A stretch of DNA of 64,000 nt from JAYFQF01 sp034927285 (GTDB taxonomy: Bacteria; Bacillota; Peptococcia; DRI-13; UBA5745), in contig JAYFQF010000002.1 in assembly GCA_034927285.1 (NCBI GenBank), positions 1 to 64,000 on the forward strand. The letters run 5' to 3'. Positions 14,457 through 23,445 of the stretch are shown here, piece after piece (position 1 is the first letter of the stretch; each line of letters begins with the position of its first letter). Below the pieces are notes generated by a model. That model saw only the letters and a program-made list of their open reading frames with translations. It made no database searches and was not told the origin of the DNA. The position numbers were made by a program, and so were the translations under genes.

Positions 14457-16229
14457 CTATTTCCAGTGTTTTTCATCCACGATCCCCAGACGTTTCATCT
14501 TCCGCCAAAGGGTGGTGGTGCTGATATTCAGCAGCTGGGCGCAATCCTTTTTATTTCCCCGGGTTTTGCCCAAAGCCTCGATGATCGTATTTCTCTCCGC
14601 CTGATCCAAGGAGTTTCGTAGGAATTGAGGATCCTTTTCTTCCTTTTCCTCCCTTTCATCCTGGGGTTCCCGCCGCTCATATGCTCCCGGGCTTTCCTCC
14701 TCCGGAACTTCTCTTTCCGCCTGCATAAAGGCCGCCGGCGTCTCCGGTTCCGGATGGCTTTTCCTCGGCGCCGTAGCTCCGGCGCCGCCGGTTTCCAACA
14801 GATCATCGTAGGACCTGGTTTTGATCCGCTGGGGCAAAAGCTCCCATTGCAGGTACTGATCTTCGGGCTGAGCCAGATTCATGGCATATTCTATATAGTT
14901 CTGGAGTTCCCGGACGTTGCCCGCCCAGTTGTATCGCTTGGACAGCTGGTAGAAATTATCGTCCGCCGCCTGGATATGCAAACCCAGGATTTTATTATAA
15001 TGGGAGATATAAAAATCAATCAGCTCCGGAATATCCTCCCGCCGCTCCCGGAGGGGCGGCAGGGTGAACTCCATCACGCTGAGGCGGAAATACAGGTCTT
15101 CCCGAAAGGTCTTCTGCCGGATCATCGCCCGCAGGTCCTTGTTGGTGGAAGCGATGATCCGCACGTCCAGCGGGATCAGCTTCTGGCTGCCGATCCTGGT
15201 AACCACCCTTTCCTGCAGCACCCGCAGCAGCTTTTTTTGCAGATCCAGATTCATCTCGCCCAGTTCATCCAAAAACAGAGTCCCGTTATTAGCCTGCTCG
15301 AAAGCCCCGGCAGCGCCGGTTTTTTTTGCGCCGGTGAAGGATCCTTCCACATAGCCGAAAAGATAGCTTTCAATCAGGCTTTCCGGCATGGCGCCGCAGT
15401 TAATGGCGATGAAGGGCTGGCCCCGGCGGTCACTTTCATTATGAATGGACTGAGCAAATAATTCTTTGCCCGTACCCGTCTCTCCCATCAGCAGTACGGA
15501 GGAAGCACTCTTGGAAATACTTTTTACCGTATTTTTCAGATTGGTCATGACGGGGCTGGAACCGATAATGTCGTCAAAGGTGTATTTGGCGCTCTGGTAT
15601 TTCTGTACCTCGGAATAAAGCTTCCGCTTGTACTTGATGCTCTGCTCATTGTTCAGGCCGATGCCCAGCCATTGGTTAATCGGGATGCGAACTGCTGTGG
15701 CTCCCATCACCGAAAGGGAATCGCCGATAAAAGGTTTGCCGGTAGCCATAGCCTTCTGAGCAGCGGCGCTGACTTTCCCGATAAAAGCTTCGTTGGTTTT
15801 GCCGTCATAGTCTACACTGTATAGCCGCCGGCCGTGGTTGTCGAAAAGTACCGCCTCTCCCCCCACTACCCGGCTGATCATGGGCAGGGCCTCTTTCAGC
15901 GAGTCAAAAAGTACGTTGTTTCGAAGAACGAAGTCAGCGTTGCAGGCAGCCAGTACATAGTCCCCAAAGGGCACCGCCCAGACCTCCGCGCCGTCCACGA
16001 TCTGGGAATGGCCCAGCTGGGGTTTACCCGTCTCTCCGGCCAACTGGGCCACGTCAAGGACGATATCTTCGGGAAAAATGACCTTTCCATTGGAATCGTA
16101 GGTTTTGATCCGCCGGCCCTGCTTGTCCGTGACAGCGGCAGGACCGCAGCAAACCCGTGCAATTACCGGCAAAGCTTCAATCAGGGTTTTCAGAAGCTTG
16201 ACCGATTCCGCATCCTGTCGATGAGCCAT
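14457..16229 (-). CDS. Sigma-54-dependent enhancer-binding transcriptional activator
   Basis: The 590-aa product has an N-terminal sensory part (residues 1-215) made of two similar PAS/GAF-like units: AVTDKQGRRIKTYDSNGK and AVLFDNHGRRLYSVDYDGK align. The AAA+ domain (about 218-455) has Walker A GETGTGKE at 249, the sigma-54 contact loop GSFTGA at 296 (a common variant of GAFTGA) and Walker B TLFLDELGEM. A long acidic linker follows (about 485-540), then a Fis-type helix-turn-helix (NKKDCAQLLNISTTTLWRKM). There is no phosphoreceiver domain, so it probably senses a small molecule. It most likely activates the adjacent TRAP operon. Confidence 0.95.
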   Translation of the reverse strand: MAHRQDAESVKLLKTLIEALPVIARVCCGPAAVTDKQGRRIKTYDSNGKVIFPEDIVLDVAQLAGETGKPQLGHSQIVDGAEVWAVPFGDYVLAACNADFVLRNNVLFDSLKEALPMISRVVGGEAVLFDNHGRRLYSVDYDGKTNEAFIGKVSAAAQKAMATGKPFIGDSLSVMGATAVRIPINQWLGIGLNNEQSIKYKRKLYSEVQKYQSAKYTFDDIIGSSPVMTNLKNTVKSISKSASSVLLMGETGTGKELFAQSIHNESDRRGQPFIAINCGAMPESLIESYLFGYVEGSFTGAKKTGAAGAFEQANNGTLFLDELGEMNLDLQKKLLRVLQERVVTRIGSQKLIPLDVRIIASTNKDLRAMIRQKTFREDLYFRLSVMEFTLPPLRERREDIPELIDFYISHYNKILGLHIQAADDNFYQLSKRYNWAGNVRELQNYIEYAMNLAQPEDQYLQWELLPQRIKTRSYDDLLETGGAGATAPRKSHPEPETPAAFMQAEREVPEEESPGAYERREPQDEREEKEEKDPQFLRNSLDQAERNTIIEALGKTRGNKKDCAQLLNISTTTLWRKMKRLGIVDEKHWK

Positions 16230-16269
16230 TGAACCACCACCTTTTTAACGTTTTTCTTTTCCCAAAACT

Positions 16270-16298
16270 ATTGTATATGTTATCCGTCAACTTTGCAA
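16270..16298 (-). promoter_or_regulatory. Promoter of the sigma-54 regulator gene
   Basis: TTGCAA (16298-16293), 17-nt spacer, TACAAT (16275-16270) on the minus strand, about 35 nt before the start codon. Confidence 0.6.
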
Positions 16299-16428
16299 AT
16301 AACTTGTTGTCTTTTGCCCGGCAGATGGTAAAATTATACTGAGGATTAATTTGAGGATTCCGCCGCAAAAGCTAAGCCGGCACGCCGTTTTTCTTCTGGA
16401 GAGTGATATACGTAAAAGGAGCGGGAGC

Positions 16429-17208
16429 ATGACGCCATTAATTGGAATAATTCCTGGCTGCCAATATGAGCAGGGCGCTTACAGCTATCATGTGGGGGAA
16501 GCCAATATCTCGGCGGTGACCGACGCCGGCGGCTGTCCGCTGGTCCTTCCCTACAGTGAAAAGCCCGGGATATTGGAATCTTACCTGGAACTGGTGGACG
16601 GTCTTTACTTCATCGGCGGCGGGGATATTCTGCCGGATTATTTCGGTGAATCGCCCCTGCCCGGCCTGGGCAGCCTCTGTCCGCCCCGTGACGCTTTTGA
16701 AATCCGGATGTACCGGGAGGCGGCCAGGCGGGATCTGCCTGTCCTGGGCGTCTGCCGCGGTATGCAGATCATTAATGTAGCCGCCGGCGGCACCATTTAT
16801 CAGGATCTGGCCGGCCAGCTGCCTCAAGCCGGCAGCCACAAGCCAATGGACCTGGAGCGGAGCCGTCCTTATCATAAAGTCCGTCTGGCTCCGGAAAGCC
16901 GGCTGGCGGCCATCATGGGCCGGCCCCTGGAGCTTTTTGTGAATTCCTTTCACCATGAGGCGGTAAGGGAAACGGCCCCGGATTTCCAGGCTGTGGCCTG
17001 GGCGCCGGACGGCGTGATTGAAGCCATGGAATCCCAGCGGCTTACTTTCGGCTACGGGGTGCAGTGGCACCCTGAGGATATGTACCGCAGCGTCCCTGTA
17101 TTTGCCGGTTTATATCGGGCCTTCATCCAGGCCGCCGGGGATTACCGTAAAGGGCGCCGTACCGCGGACGACGGAACCGCGGCGCTTTTGCTGAAGGAGG
17201 GTTTTTGA
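16429..17208 (+). CDS. Class-I glutamine-amidotransferase-like gamma-glutamyl hydrolase (peptidase C26, PuuD-like)
   Basis: The 259-aa product has the nucleophile elbow GVCRGMQIINVAAGGTIYQDL near residue 107 (Cys nucleophile) and the His-Glu pair in QWHPEDM near 212. The N-terminal PLIGIIPGCQYEQGAYSYHV and YFIGGGDILPDYF are typical of the C26 family, which cleaves gamma-glutamyl bonds, for example gamma-glutamyl-GABA. The ATG at 16429 follows AAGGAG; upstream in-frame starts have no ribosome site. It shares one base (TGATG) with the M19 dipeptidase gene, suggesting the pair breaks down gamma-linked or unusual dipeptides. Confidence 0.9.
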   Translation: MTPLIGIIPGCQYEQGAYSYHVGEANISAVTDAGGCPLVLPYSEKPGILESYLELVDGLYFIGGGDILPDYFGESPLPGLGSLCPPRDAFEIRMYREAARRDLPVLGVCRGMQIINVAAGGTIYQDLAGQLPQAGSHKPMDLERSRPYHKVRLAPESRLAAIMGRPLELFVNSFHHEAVRETAPDFQAVAWAPDGVIEAMESQRLTFGYGVQWHPEDMYRSVPVFAGLYRAFIQAAGDYRKGRRTADDGTAALLLKEGF

Positions 17209-18128
17209 TGAAAATATTCGACCTGCATTGTGATACCTTATTAAAAGACGCGGGGCTGGCCGGTAATACCGGCCACGTGGATCTGGACCGGCTGCCCGAG
17301 GGCGCCGGTTATTGCCAGTGCTTTGCCCTGTTCGTTCACGACGATTACCGGGGCCAGGCGGCAGCGGACCGTGCCGAGGAACTGTACGGACGCTTTGTCA
17401 CCCACATGGCGGCTCTTCCCCGGCGAATCGTCCAATGCCGCACCACCCAGGATATCGAAGCCGCCCTTGACGCCGGAAAAGCCGCCGCCCTACTTACCAT
17501 TGAGGGCGGAGCAGCCCTGGCCGGCGAGATGGAAAACCTGGACCGCATGGCGGACCGGGGGCTGAAAATGATGACCCTTACCTGGAACGGAGAAAATGAA
17601 ATCGGCGGCGGGGCCCTGTCTCCCGCCGGCAGCGGCCTGACGCCCTTTGGCCGGGACGTGATCCGGCGGATGGAAGAATTGAAGGTAGCGGTGGATGTAT
17701 CCCATTTGAACGACAAAACCTTCTGGCAGGTGGCGGAACTGGCGGAAAAGCCCTTTTTGGCCACCCATTCCAACGCCAGGGCTATTTGTAATCACCCGAG
17801 AAATCTCACCGACGACCAGATCCGGGAAATCGGCGGCCGGGGCGGTATCATCGGCCTGAATTACTGCGTTCGCTTCCTGGCCCCCGGCGGCAGGGTGGAA
17901 AACTGGGACCCGCTGCTGCAGCATATAGACCGTATTATCGCAAAAGGAGGCGAAGGCTGCCTGGCCCTGGGTTCCGATTTTGACGGCTGCCAGACTCCGG
18001 AATTTTTAGGCGGCGTAGAGGCTTTAAGCCAGTTCTACCAGCGGATCTGCGCCTCGGGCTTCGGCCGTTCCCTGGCGGACCGGATCTTTTATGAAAACGC
18101 CGCCGCCTTTATGAAGAATTTTGACTGA
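17208..18128 (+). CDS. Membrane-dipeptidase-like metallopeptidase, family M19
   Basis: The 306-aa product is a TIM-barrel zinc dipeptidase related to renal dipeptidase. Metal-binding marks are DLHCDTLL at residue 4, the bridging glutamate in LTIEGG near 95, ATHSNARAI with the next histidine near 185, and LGSDFDGCQ near 255. M19 enzymes accept dipeptides with D-residues at the C-terminus. The start at 17208 overlaps the previous stop and follows AAGGAGGG. With the C26 hydrolase it forms a two-gene operon. It may also serve the murein-peptide genes further right. Confidence 0.92.
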   Translation: MKIFDLHCDTLLKDAGLAGNTGHVDLDRLPEGAGYCQCFALFVHDDYRGQAAADRAEELYGRFVTHMAALPRRIVQCRTTQDIEAALDAGKAAALLTIEGGAALAGEMENLDRMADRGLKMMTLTWNGENEIGGGALSPAGSGLTPFGRDVIRRMEELKVAVDVSHLNDKTFWQVAELAEKPFLATHSNARAICNHPRNLTDDQIREIGGRGGIIGLNYCVRFLAPGGRVENWDPLLQHIDRIIAKGGEGCLALGSDFDGCQTPEFLGGVEALSQFYQRICASGFGRSLADRIFYENAAAFMKNFD

Positions 18129-18270
18129 CGGCTTGCCCGAAAACAAGCCTCCGGTATCCCCGGCCGGACTGTCAGATCAACGCGTTTAGAAAAAATTTTT
18201 TGAGGGGTTCCTCAAAGCCGATGACCTATGTTTACCGGAAAACCGCTTTGTTTTTAAAGCAAATCCCGGT

Positions 18271-18374
18271 AATGAGCCCCGCGAAATTCACCATAATTCA
18301 CCGTCCGTGGCAGGCCGCGCCATTGATAAACTTTTGGAGCCGGCCGCGTTCGGATAAGTAATTCATGGTATAAT
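18271..18374 (+). promoter_or_regulatory. Conserved promoter-upstream element, copy A
   Basis: This ~105-bp stretch aligns without large gaps to 42159-42262. The strongest block is GAGCCGGCCGCGTT, then GGAT, ATTCATG and the -10 TATAAT (18369-18374), with an extended -10 (TGGTATAAT). A GGCCGCGC block lies about 15-20 bp upstream. It precedes the 67-aa gene at 18448. The interval 18129-18447 holds no other gene. Confidence 0.6.
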
Positions 18375-18447
18375 ATAGTTAAAAAAAGGCAAGCTATCGC
18401 CATCAGAAAAAGATGTGAAGACCAACAACCGCAAAGGAGGGAACGCC

Positions 18448-18651
18448 ATGACGATCCGGCAGGAACGCTATCAGGAAATCTGCGATATGTTTTGGAAAGA
18501 GACAGACGAATTGGGCACCGGCATCAAAGCCCGGAATTGGAGAAGCGATCTCACAAAGGAAGAAGCGGCCCTGGTGGCAAAATGGGATGAAGAATATCAA
18601 AAAAATGAGGAGGACTTCCCCGAGGGCGGCAGGTCTTCCCTGTCCAACTGA
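18448..18651 (+). CDS. Small protein of unknown function, 67 aa
   Basis: The product is a charged, soluble, probably all-helical protein starting MTIRQERYQEICDMFWKE and ending in a Gly/Ser tail. It is rich in Glu, Lys and Trp and has no membrane segment. The ATG follows GGAGGGAACGCC. Its promoter belongs to a conserved element shared with the secreted-protein gene at 42304, suggesting joint control. No family is recognised. Confidence 0.65.
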   Translation: MTIRQERYQEICDMFWKETDELGTGIKARNWRSDLTKEEAALVAKWDEEYQKNEEDFPEGGRSSLSN

Positions 18652-18869
18652 GTATATTCCCACCCCAGAATCTTCATGAAGCAACCTTTGCCAAATAAAC
18701 CGATCCACTCTAACCGGTTCACCCTAGACTACATCTTCCCATAAAGAATCCTCGGAAAGCCTTCGATCAGAAAAAGGCCGCCTTTTTTAGGATGCAGACA
18801 GGCGATTATCTGCTGCAATCCCGGAAGACGGTCTTTTTCCGGATTTAATCCCTTTCAGGGCCTCTTTTA

Positions 18870-18906
18870 AGGGCTTCGGTTAAATCGTAACCGAAGCCCT
18901 TTTTCG
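18870..18906 (+). terminator. Terminator between converging units
   Basis: AGGGCTTCGGTTA, loop AATCG, TAACCGAAGCCCT, then five T on the plus strand and further T-rich sequence. The minus side lacks a good T run, but the hairpin may still serve the converging operon. Confidence 0.75.
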
Positions 18907-18920
18907 TTTGGTTTTTTATT

Positions 18921-20267
18921 TTATTTTTCGCTTTTGGCCACCGCCTGGTTTGCCGCCACTAAAACCGGGTCCCAGACAGGGCTGAAAGGAGGCGCATAGG
19001 CCAGGTCCAGACCCGCCAGATCTTGGATCGTCTGTTTCATCTGCACCATAGCGGCCAAAAGGTCGATCCGCTTGCCGGCCCCGGGAGCGCCGAAAATCTG
19101 TGCTCCCAAAAGCCTGTCCGTTCCCTTTTCCACCACCAGCTTAATGGTGCAAGGCCCCCGTCCGGGATACCCGGCTGCCCGGGTATTGCTGGTAATGCTG
19201 CTGTCCCAGGCCTCAAAGCCGTTCATTTTGGCTTCCCGCAGGGAAAGTCCCGTCCGTGCGCCTTCCATCTCCATCACTTTAAAGATGGTGGTCCCTACGA
19301 CGCCGCCGAAGGCACGCCGGCCGCCGGCAGCGTTTTCGCCGGCGGTACGGCCCTGCTTGTTGGCCGTGGTTCCCAGGGGAATATACGTTTCTTTCTCCGT
19401 TACCCGATGATACGCCGTGGCGCAGTCCCCGGCGGCATAAATATCCGGCAGGTTAGTTTCCAGGTATTCGTTGACCCGGATCGCATTTTTAAAGCCAAGC
19501 TCTACGCCGGCCCGGGCGGCCAATTCAGTATTGGGTTTTACGCCGATGGCCAAAATCACCAGCTCCGCCGGGATGCTGCCGCCTTCGTAATTTACCGCTT
19601 CCACCCTTTGCGTGCCGCTGAAACCCGCCACGGCGGCGGCGGTCTTTACTTCCACTCCGGCCTTTTCCAGCGTCTCCTGAACCATGGCGGCCATATCCTC
19701 ATCCATCAGCGTCATAATCTGGGGCGCCATCTCCAGCACGGTTACCTGAAGTCCCAGGTTCACCAGGGCCTCCGCCATTTCCACACCGATGAAGCCGCCG
19801 CCGACGATCACCGCCCGCTCCGGTTTTTTCAGGGCAATATAGCTTTTGATTTTATCCACGTCGGGAATCTGTTTTACCGTGAAAACCCCCATCAGCTCCC
19901 GGCCAGGCAAGGGCGGTACAATGGGCCGGGCGCCGGTGCAGATCACCAGTTTATCGTAAGGCTCCCAGGTTTCGGGGCCGTCAGGAGCGGCTACCAGCAC
20001 TTGTTTTTTCTCCGGGGCGATTTCCGCAACCGTAAAGCCCATATGGACATTGACCCCTTGTTTGCCGAACTCTTCCGGCGTCCGGGCGATCATCACTTCT
20101 TCGTTGTCGATGACTCCCTGGGTATAGTAGGGCAGACTGCAGGCCGAATAGGCGATATGGCGCTCATCGGTATAAACATCCACCTGCATTCCCTTTGCCT
20201 GGCGGGCAGCCTTGCTGGCTGCGCTCATGCCGGCGGCCACGCCGCCGATCACAATCATTCTGGTCAT
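18921..20267 (-). CDS. CoA-disulfide-reductase / NADH-oxidase-like flavoprotein
   Basis: The 448-aa product is a two-dinucleotide-fold FAD/NAD(P)H enzyme. It shows MIVIGGVAAGMSAASKAA at residue 4 (FAD), the redox cysteine in AYSACSLPYYTQG near 42, RAVIVGGGFIGVEMAEAL near 150 (NAD(P)H), and IYAAGDCATA near 275. The single active-site cysteine places it with CoA-disulfide reductases, NADH oxidases and NADH peroxidases. It is the last gene of the opp operon, 24 nt behind alanine dehydrogenase. It could recycle NADH made there, which is inference. Confidence 0.88.
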   Translation of the reverse strand: MTRMIVIGGVAAGMSAASKAARQAKGMQVDVYTDERHIAYSACSLPYYTQGVIDNEEVMIARTPEEFGKQGVNVHMGFTVAEIAPEKKQVLVAAPDGPETWEPYDKLVICTGARPIVPPLPGRELMGVFTVKQIPDVDKIKSYIALKKPERAVIVGGGFIGVEMAEALVNLGLQVTVLEMAPQIMTLMDEDMAAMVQETLEKAGVEVKTAAAVAGFSGTQRVEAVNYEGGSIPAELVILAIGVKPNTELAARAGVELGFKNAIRVNEYLETNLPDIYAAGDCATAYHRVTEKETYIPLGTTANKQGRTAGENAAGGRRAFGGVVGTTIFKVMEMEGARTGLSLREAKMNGFEAWDSSITSNTRAAGYPGRGPCTIKLVVEKGTDRLLGAQIFGAPGAGKRIDLLAAMVQMKQTIQDLAGLDLAYAPPFSPVWDPVLVAANQAVAKSEK

Positions 20268-20291
20268 TTTCCGTTCCTCCTAAGCTCCTGT

Positions 20292-21407
20292 TTAGAATAG
20301 CTCCTCTCCGGGGGTATATTCCAGATCCTGGGCCTGGGCCACCGCCTTGTAGGTCAGCTTGCCCTTATATACATTCAAGCCTTTCAGCAGCGCCGGGTCC
20401 GCCTTCATGGCGCCCTCCGCCCCCAGATTGGCCAGCTTCAGCGTATAGGGCATGGTGGCGTTGGTCAGGGCAAAGGTGGAGGTCCTGGGCACCGCTCCCG
20501 GCATATTGGCCACGGAGTAATGCACCACCCCATATTTCACAAAGTAAGGATTTTCATGGGTGGTGATCCGGTCGATGGTTTCGATGGAGCCCCCCTGGTC
20601 TATGGCCACGTCCACCAGCACCGATCCCGGCCGCATGCTCCTGACCATTTCCCCGGTTACCAGCTTCGGCGTCCTGGCTCCCGGGATCAGCACCGCCCCG
20701 ATGACCAGGTCCGCCTCCTTTACCGCTTTGGCTATGCTGTAGCCGCTGCTCATCAGCGTCACTACCCGGCCGCTGTACAACTCGTCGATATAGGCCAGCC
20801 GCGGGCCGTTCACCTCCAATACCGTTACCTGGGCCCCCAGGCCCACGGCCATTTTTATCGCGTTCAAGCCCACGTTTCCGCCGCCCAGCACTACCACCTG
20901 GGCCGGCTCCACCCCCGGCACGCCGCCCAGCAGGATCCCCCGGCCTTCATTGGTCTTTTCCAGCAGACGGGCTCCTACCTGCACCGCCATCCGCCCGGCC
21001 ACCTCGCTCATGGGCGACAACAGGGGCAGGGACCGGTCCGGCAGCTGCACCGTCTCATACGCGATGCCGATGACCTTTTGCTTCAGCAGGGCTTGCGTCT
21101 GCTCCGGGTCCGGCGCCAGATGCAGATACGTGAACAGGATCTGATTTTCTTTCAGCAGGCCGTATTCCGCCGGCAACGGCTCCTTTACCTTGACGATCAT
21201 CTCGGCGGCGGCGAATACCTCCTCCGGGCCGCCCAGGATTTCCGCTCCCGCTCCCCGGTATTCCTCGTCGGGAAAGCCAGAGCCTGCCCCGGCTTTGCTT
21301 TCGATATATACCTTGTGGCCGGCCTTTACCAGGCTGTCCACCCCCGCCGGCGTGATGGCCACCCGGTTTTCCTGTGCCTTGATCTCTTTTGGTACGCCAA
21401 TGATCAT
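20292..21407 (-). CDS. ald: Alanine dehydrogenase
   Basis: The 371-aa product converts L-alanine and NAD+ to pyruvate, ammonia and NADH. It matches the family throughout: MIIGVPKEIKAQENRVAITP at the start, the substrate lysine in VKVKEPLP near 75, the catalytic-histidine region TYLHLAPDP near 95, the NAD fold VVLGGGNVGLNAIKMAVG near 172 and DVAIDQGGSIET near 268. The length is standard. It lies 44 nt behind the LD-carboxypeptidase gene. Together with the peptide importer it would feed alanine from imported peptides into pyruvate. Confidence 0.96.
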   Translation of the reverse strand: MIIGVPKEIKAQENRVAITPAGVDSLVKAGHKVYIESKAGAGSGFPDEEYRGAGAEILGGPEEVFAAAEMIVKVKEPLPAEYGLLKENQILFTYLHLAPDPEQTQALLKQKVIGIAYETVQLPDRSLPLLSPMSEVAGRMAVQVGARLLEKTNEGRGILLGGVPGVEPAQVVVLGGGNVGLNAIKMAVGLGAQVTVLEVNGPRLAYIDELYSGRVVTLMSSGYSIAKAVKEADLVIGAVLIPGARTPKLVTGEMVRSMRPGSVLVDVAIDQGGSIETIDRITTHENPYFVKYGVVHYSVANMPGAVPRTSTFALTNATMPYTLKLANLGAEGAMKADPALLKGLNVYKGKLTYKAVAQAQDLEYTPGEELF

Positions 21408-21451
21408 GCTGCCTCTCCCTCTCTTTTATAGGCTCCCTTTTCACAAACAAA

Positions 21452-22375
21452 TTACTCCAAACAAAACCTGACCCGTCCGGCATCGGCCTCCAGCCGGCAA
21501 ACCGCTCCCAAAGGGATGGTGGACATAGGCTTACAATGACCGGATTTTATATTCATCAGAACAGGTTTTTCATAGCCGGCAAAAAAGTCCCGCAGCAGCT
21601 CTTCCACCAGATAACCGGGATCGTAACGGTTGCTCTGTCCGGCAAAATCGCCGATCAGGACCCCGGCGGCGGCGTCAAACTTCCCCGCATACTTCAGCTG
21701 ATAAAGATAGCGGTCAACATGGGCCGTATCCTCCTCCACATCTTCCAGGAAGAGGATCTTGCCCCGGGTATCCAATTCATAAGGAGTGCCCAAAAGTGCG
21801 CTGATCAGCGACAGATTCCCGCCGGCGGCGATGCCTTGAGCCCTTCCGGGGCGAAGGGTCTTAAACTCCTGTCCCGGAGGGTTTTCTAATAGCATACTAT
21901 TTGTCCGGCCTAACCGCAAGGCTGTTTGAAAAGCTTTTTTTGTAAAAAAATCAAAATCCTCGATCATATTTGAGGATACCATGGGCCCGTGGAAGGTGAT
22001 CAATTCCGCCCGCTGATTAAAGGCCACATGAAAATTTGTAATATCGCTGTAGCCCACAAAAACCTTGGGGTTCGCCCGGATCAGTCCAAAGTCCAAAAGC
22101 TCCAGAATCTGATTGGCACTGTCGCCGCCCCGCAGGCAGAGGATAGCCTTGATTTCCGGATCGGCGAACATGCCGTTTAAGTCCGCCGCCCGCAACTCCC
22201 GGCTGCCGGCGCTGTATCCGTGCAGGGCGGCGCCCAGGCTGCGGCCCCGCACCACCGGATACCCCCGCTCCTCCACAAAATCCACGCAGGCCCTGACTCT
22301 TTCGGGCGCCACCGGCGACGCGGGACACACCAGCCCCACCTTTTCCCCCTTTTGGGGTAAAGCAGGAAAAATCAT
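21452..22375 (-). CDS. LD-carboxypeptidase, peptidase family S66
   Basis: The 307-aa product is a serine peptidase of the LdcA/MccF family. It removes a C-terminal D-amino acid from murein tetrapeptide, or cleaves related acyl-amino-acid conjugates. Marks are LRGGDSANQILELLD near residue 86, the nucleophile elbow VGYSDITNFH near 110 (serine), LFLEDVEE near 212 (probable catalytic Glu region) and the histidine in KSGHCKPMSTIPLGA near 285. It has no signal peptide, so acts in the cytoplasm on imported peptides. The operon position between a peptide importer and alanine dehydrogenase fits murein-peptide recycling. Confidence 0.9.
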   Translation of the reverse strand: MIFPALPQKGEKVGLVCPASPVAPERVRACVDFVEERGYPVVRGRSLGAALHGYSAGSRELRAADLNGMFADPEIKAILCLRGGDSANQILELLDFGLIRANPKVFVGYSDITNFHVAFNQRAELITFHGPMVSSNMIEDFDFFTKKAFQTALRLGRTNSMLLENPPGQEFKTLRPGRAQGIAAGGNLSLISALLGTPYELDTRGKILFLEDVEEDTAHVDRYLYQLKYAGKFDAAAGVLIGDFAGQSNRYDPGYLVEELLRDFFAGYEKPVLMNIKSGHCKPMSTIPLGAVCRLEADAGRVRFCLE

Positions 22376-22518
22376 TCCCTTTTTTCATCTCCTTTTTCCT
22401 CTGAGTCCACAAACAAAAGCCATGTCCCGGCAAGCGGCCGAAAAGCGCAGACACAGCCCCCGAGCCACGGCTGAAGCGCAAACAAAAGCAGCCGCCGGGA
22501 AAACCGCGGCGGCGCAGG

Positions 22519-23370
22519 TTAAAGATGGAAACGTCCCTCCAGGGCCATATACTGGTCAAACAAAAGGCGGCTTACCCTGGCGCCGTAAATCGTGGACTCA
22601 TGCTCCTTATGGTACTGCTTATCGGCAAAGCCCTTGGTCAAAATCGTGATCACATATTGGCCGTAGGGAGTGCCCACAATACCGCCGTCGTTGCGGCAGG
22701 CATTCATGGAACCGCTTTTGGAAGCCACGTAGATGTCCGGCTTTTCGTCGCCGTAGTTATCTTCGTCCAGGTAGTAGACGGGAAAGAAATAGGTCAGCGT
22801 ACTGTTGTAATGCTGTTTTTTAAAAATCTCCAGCATATCCGCGGAGCTTTCCGGACTCACCACCCGGCCCTGGGCCAGAAGCTCAAAGAAGCGGCCGTAA
22901 TCCTCGGGAGTAGTGCTGCCCAGCTTATCCCAGCCTTCAAGGCCCAGCTTCCGATGCAGCCGGGTATTCTTCAGTCCCAGCAAATGAATCGTTTCATTAA
23001 TATGCTCCAGTCCCAGGTAGTCAATCAGGATATTGGAGGCGATGTTATCGCTGACAATGATCATCAGGATGGCCATATTCCGGGCCGTCAGCTCCACGCC
23101 GGCCTCCAGGGCGCTCAAAATGCCGCTGCCGTTGATTTTATTTTTGGTGTCGTAAATCAGCTTCTCCTCCAGGGACTTCTTTCCTTCCCGGACCTGGCGG
23201 TAAAGATCCGCCAGGATGAACGATTTGATCGTGCTGGCCGTCTCGTAGATCTCCCCGGCGTTGATCCGAATCACATTTCCCTTCAGGTCGCTGGCATAAA
23301 TGCCCATTATGCCGGAAAAGCTCATGATTTCCCGCTGGATCCGCATTTCCAAAGTAGAGTCTTCTTCCAT
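22519..23370 (-). CDS. Class-A beta-lactamase-fold serine hydrolase
   Basis: The 283-aa product shows the class-A/D-Ala-D-Ala peptidase motifs: SxxK as ETASTIKSF near residue 43, SDN as IIVSDNIASN near 107 and KxG as VASKSGSMNAC near 217. No signal peptide or membrane segment is seen, so it appears cytoplasmic, unlike true secreted beta-lactamases. The Glu of the omega loop is not clear. GAGGAG precedes the ATG. In this operon a role as a peptidase or amidase on imported peptides is more likely than antibiotic resistance. Confidence 0.8.
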   Translation of the reverse strand: MEEDSTLEMRIQREIMSFSGIMGIYASDLKGNVIRINAGEIYETASTIKSFILADLYRQVREGKKSLEEKLIYDTKNKINGSGILSALEAGVELTARNMAILMIIVSDNIASNILIDYLGLEHINETIHLLGLKNTRLHRKLGLEGWDKLGSTTPEDYGRFFELLAQGRVVSPESSADMLEIFKKQHYNSTLTYFFPVYYLDEDNYGDEKPDIYVASKSGSMNACRNDGGIVGTPYGQYVITILTKGFADKQYHKEHESTIYGARVSRLLFDQYMALEGRFHL

Positions 23371-23445
23371 TTTTTCTCCTCATTCTCCGCCGCCGCCAAG
23401 AGAAGTCCGGGGGCTCCCCCGGACCCTTTGCCGATCGGTTGGTCT

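Noticed and set aside
22519..23370. Antibiotic-resistance beta-lactamase
   Set aside because: No signal peptide, operon placement among peptide-use genes, and no clear omega-loop glutamate.
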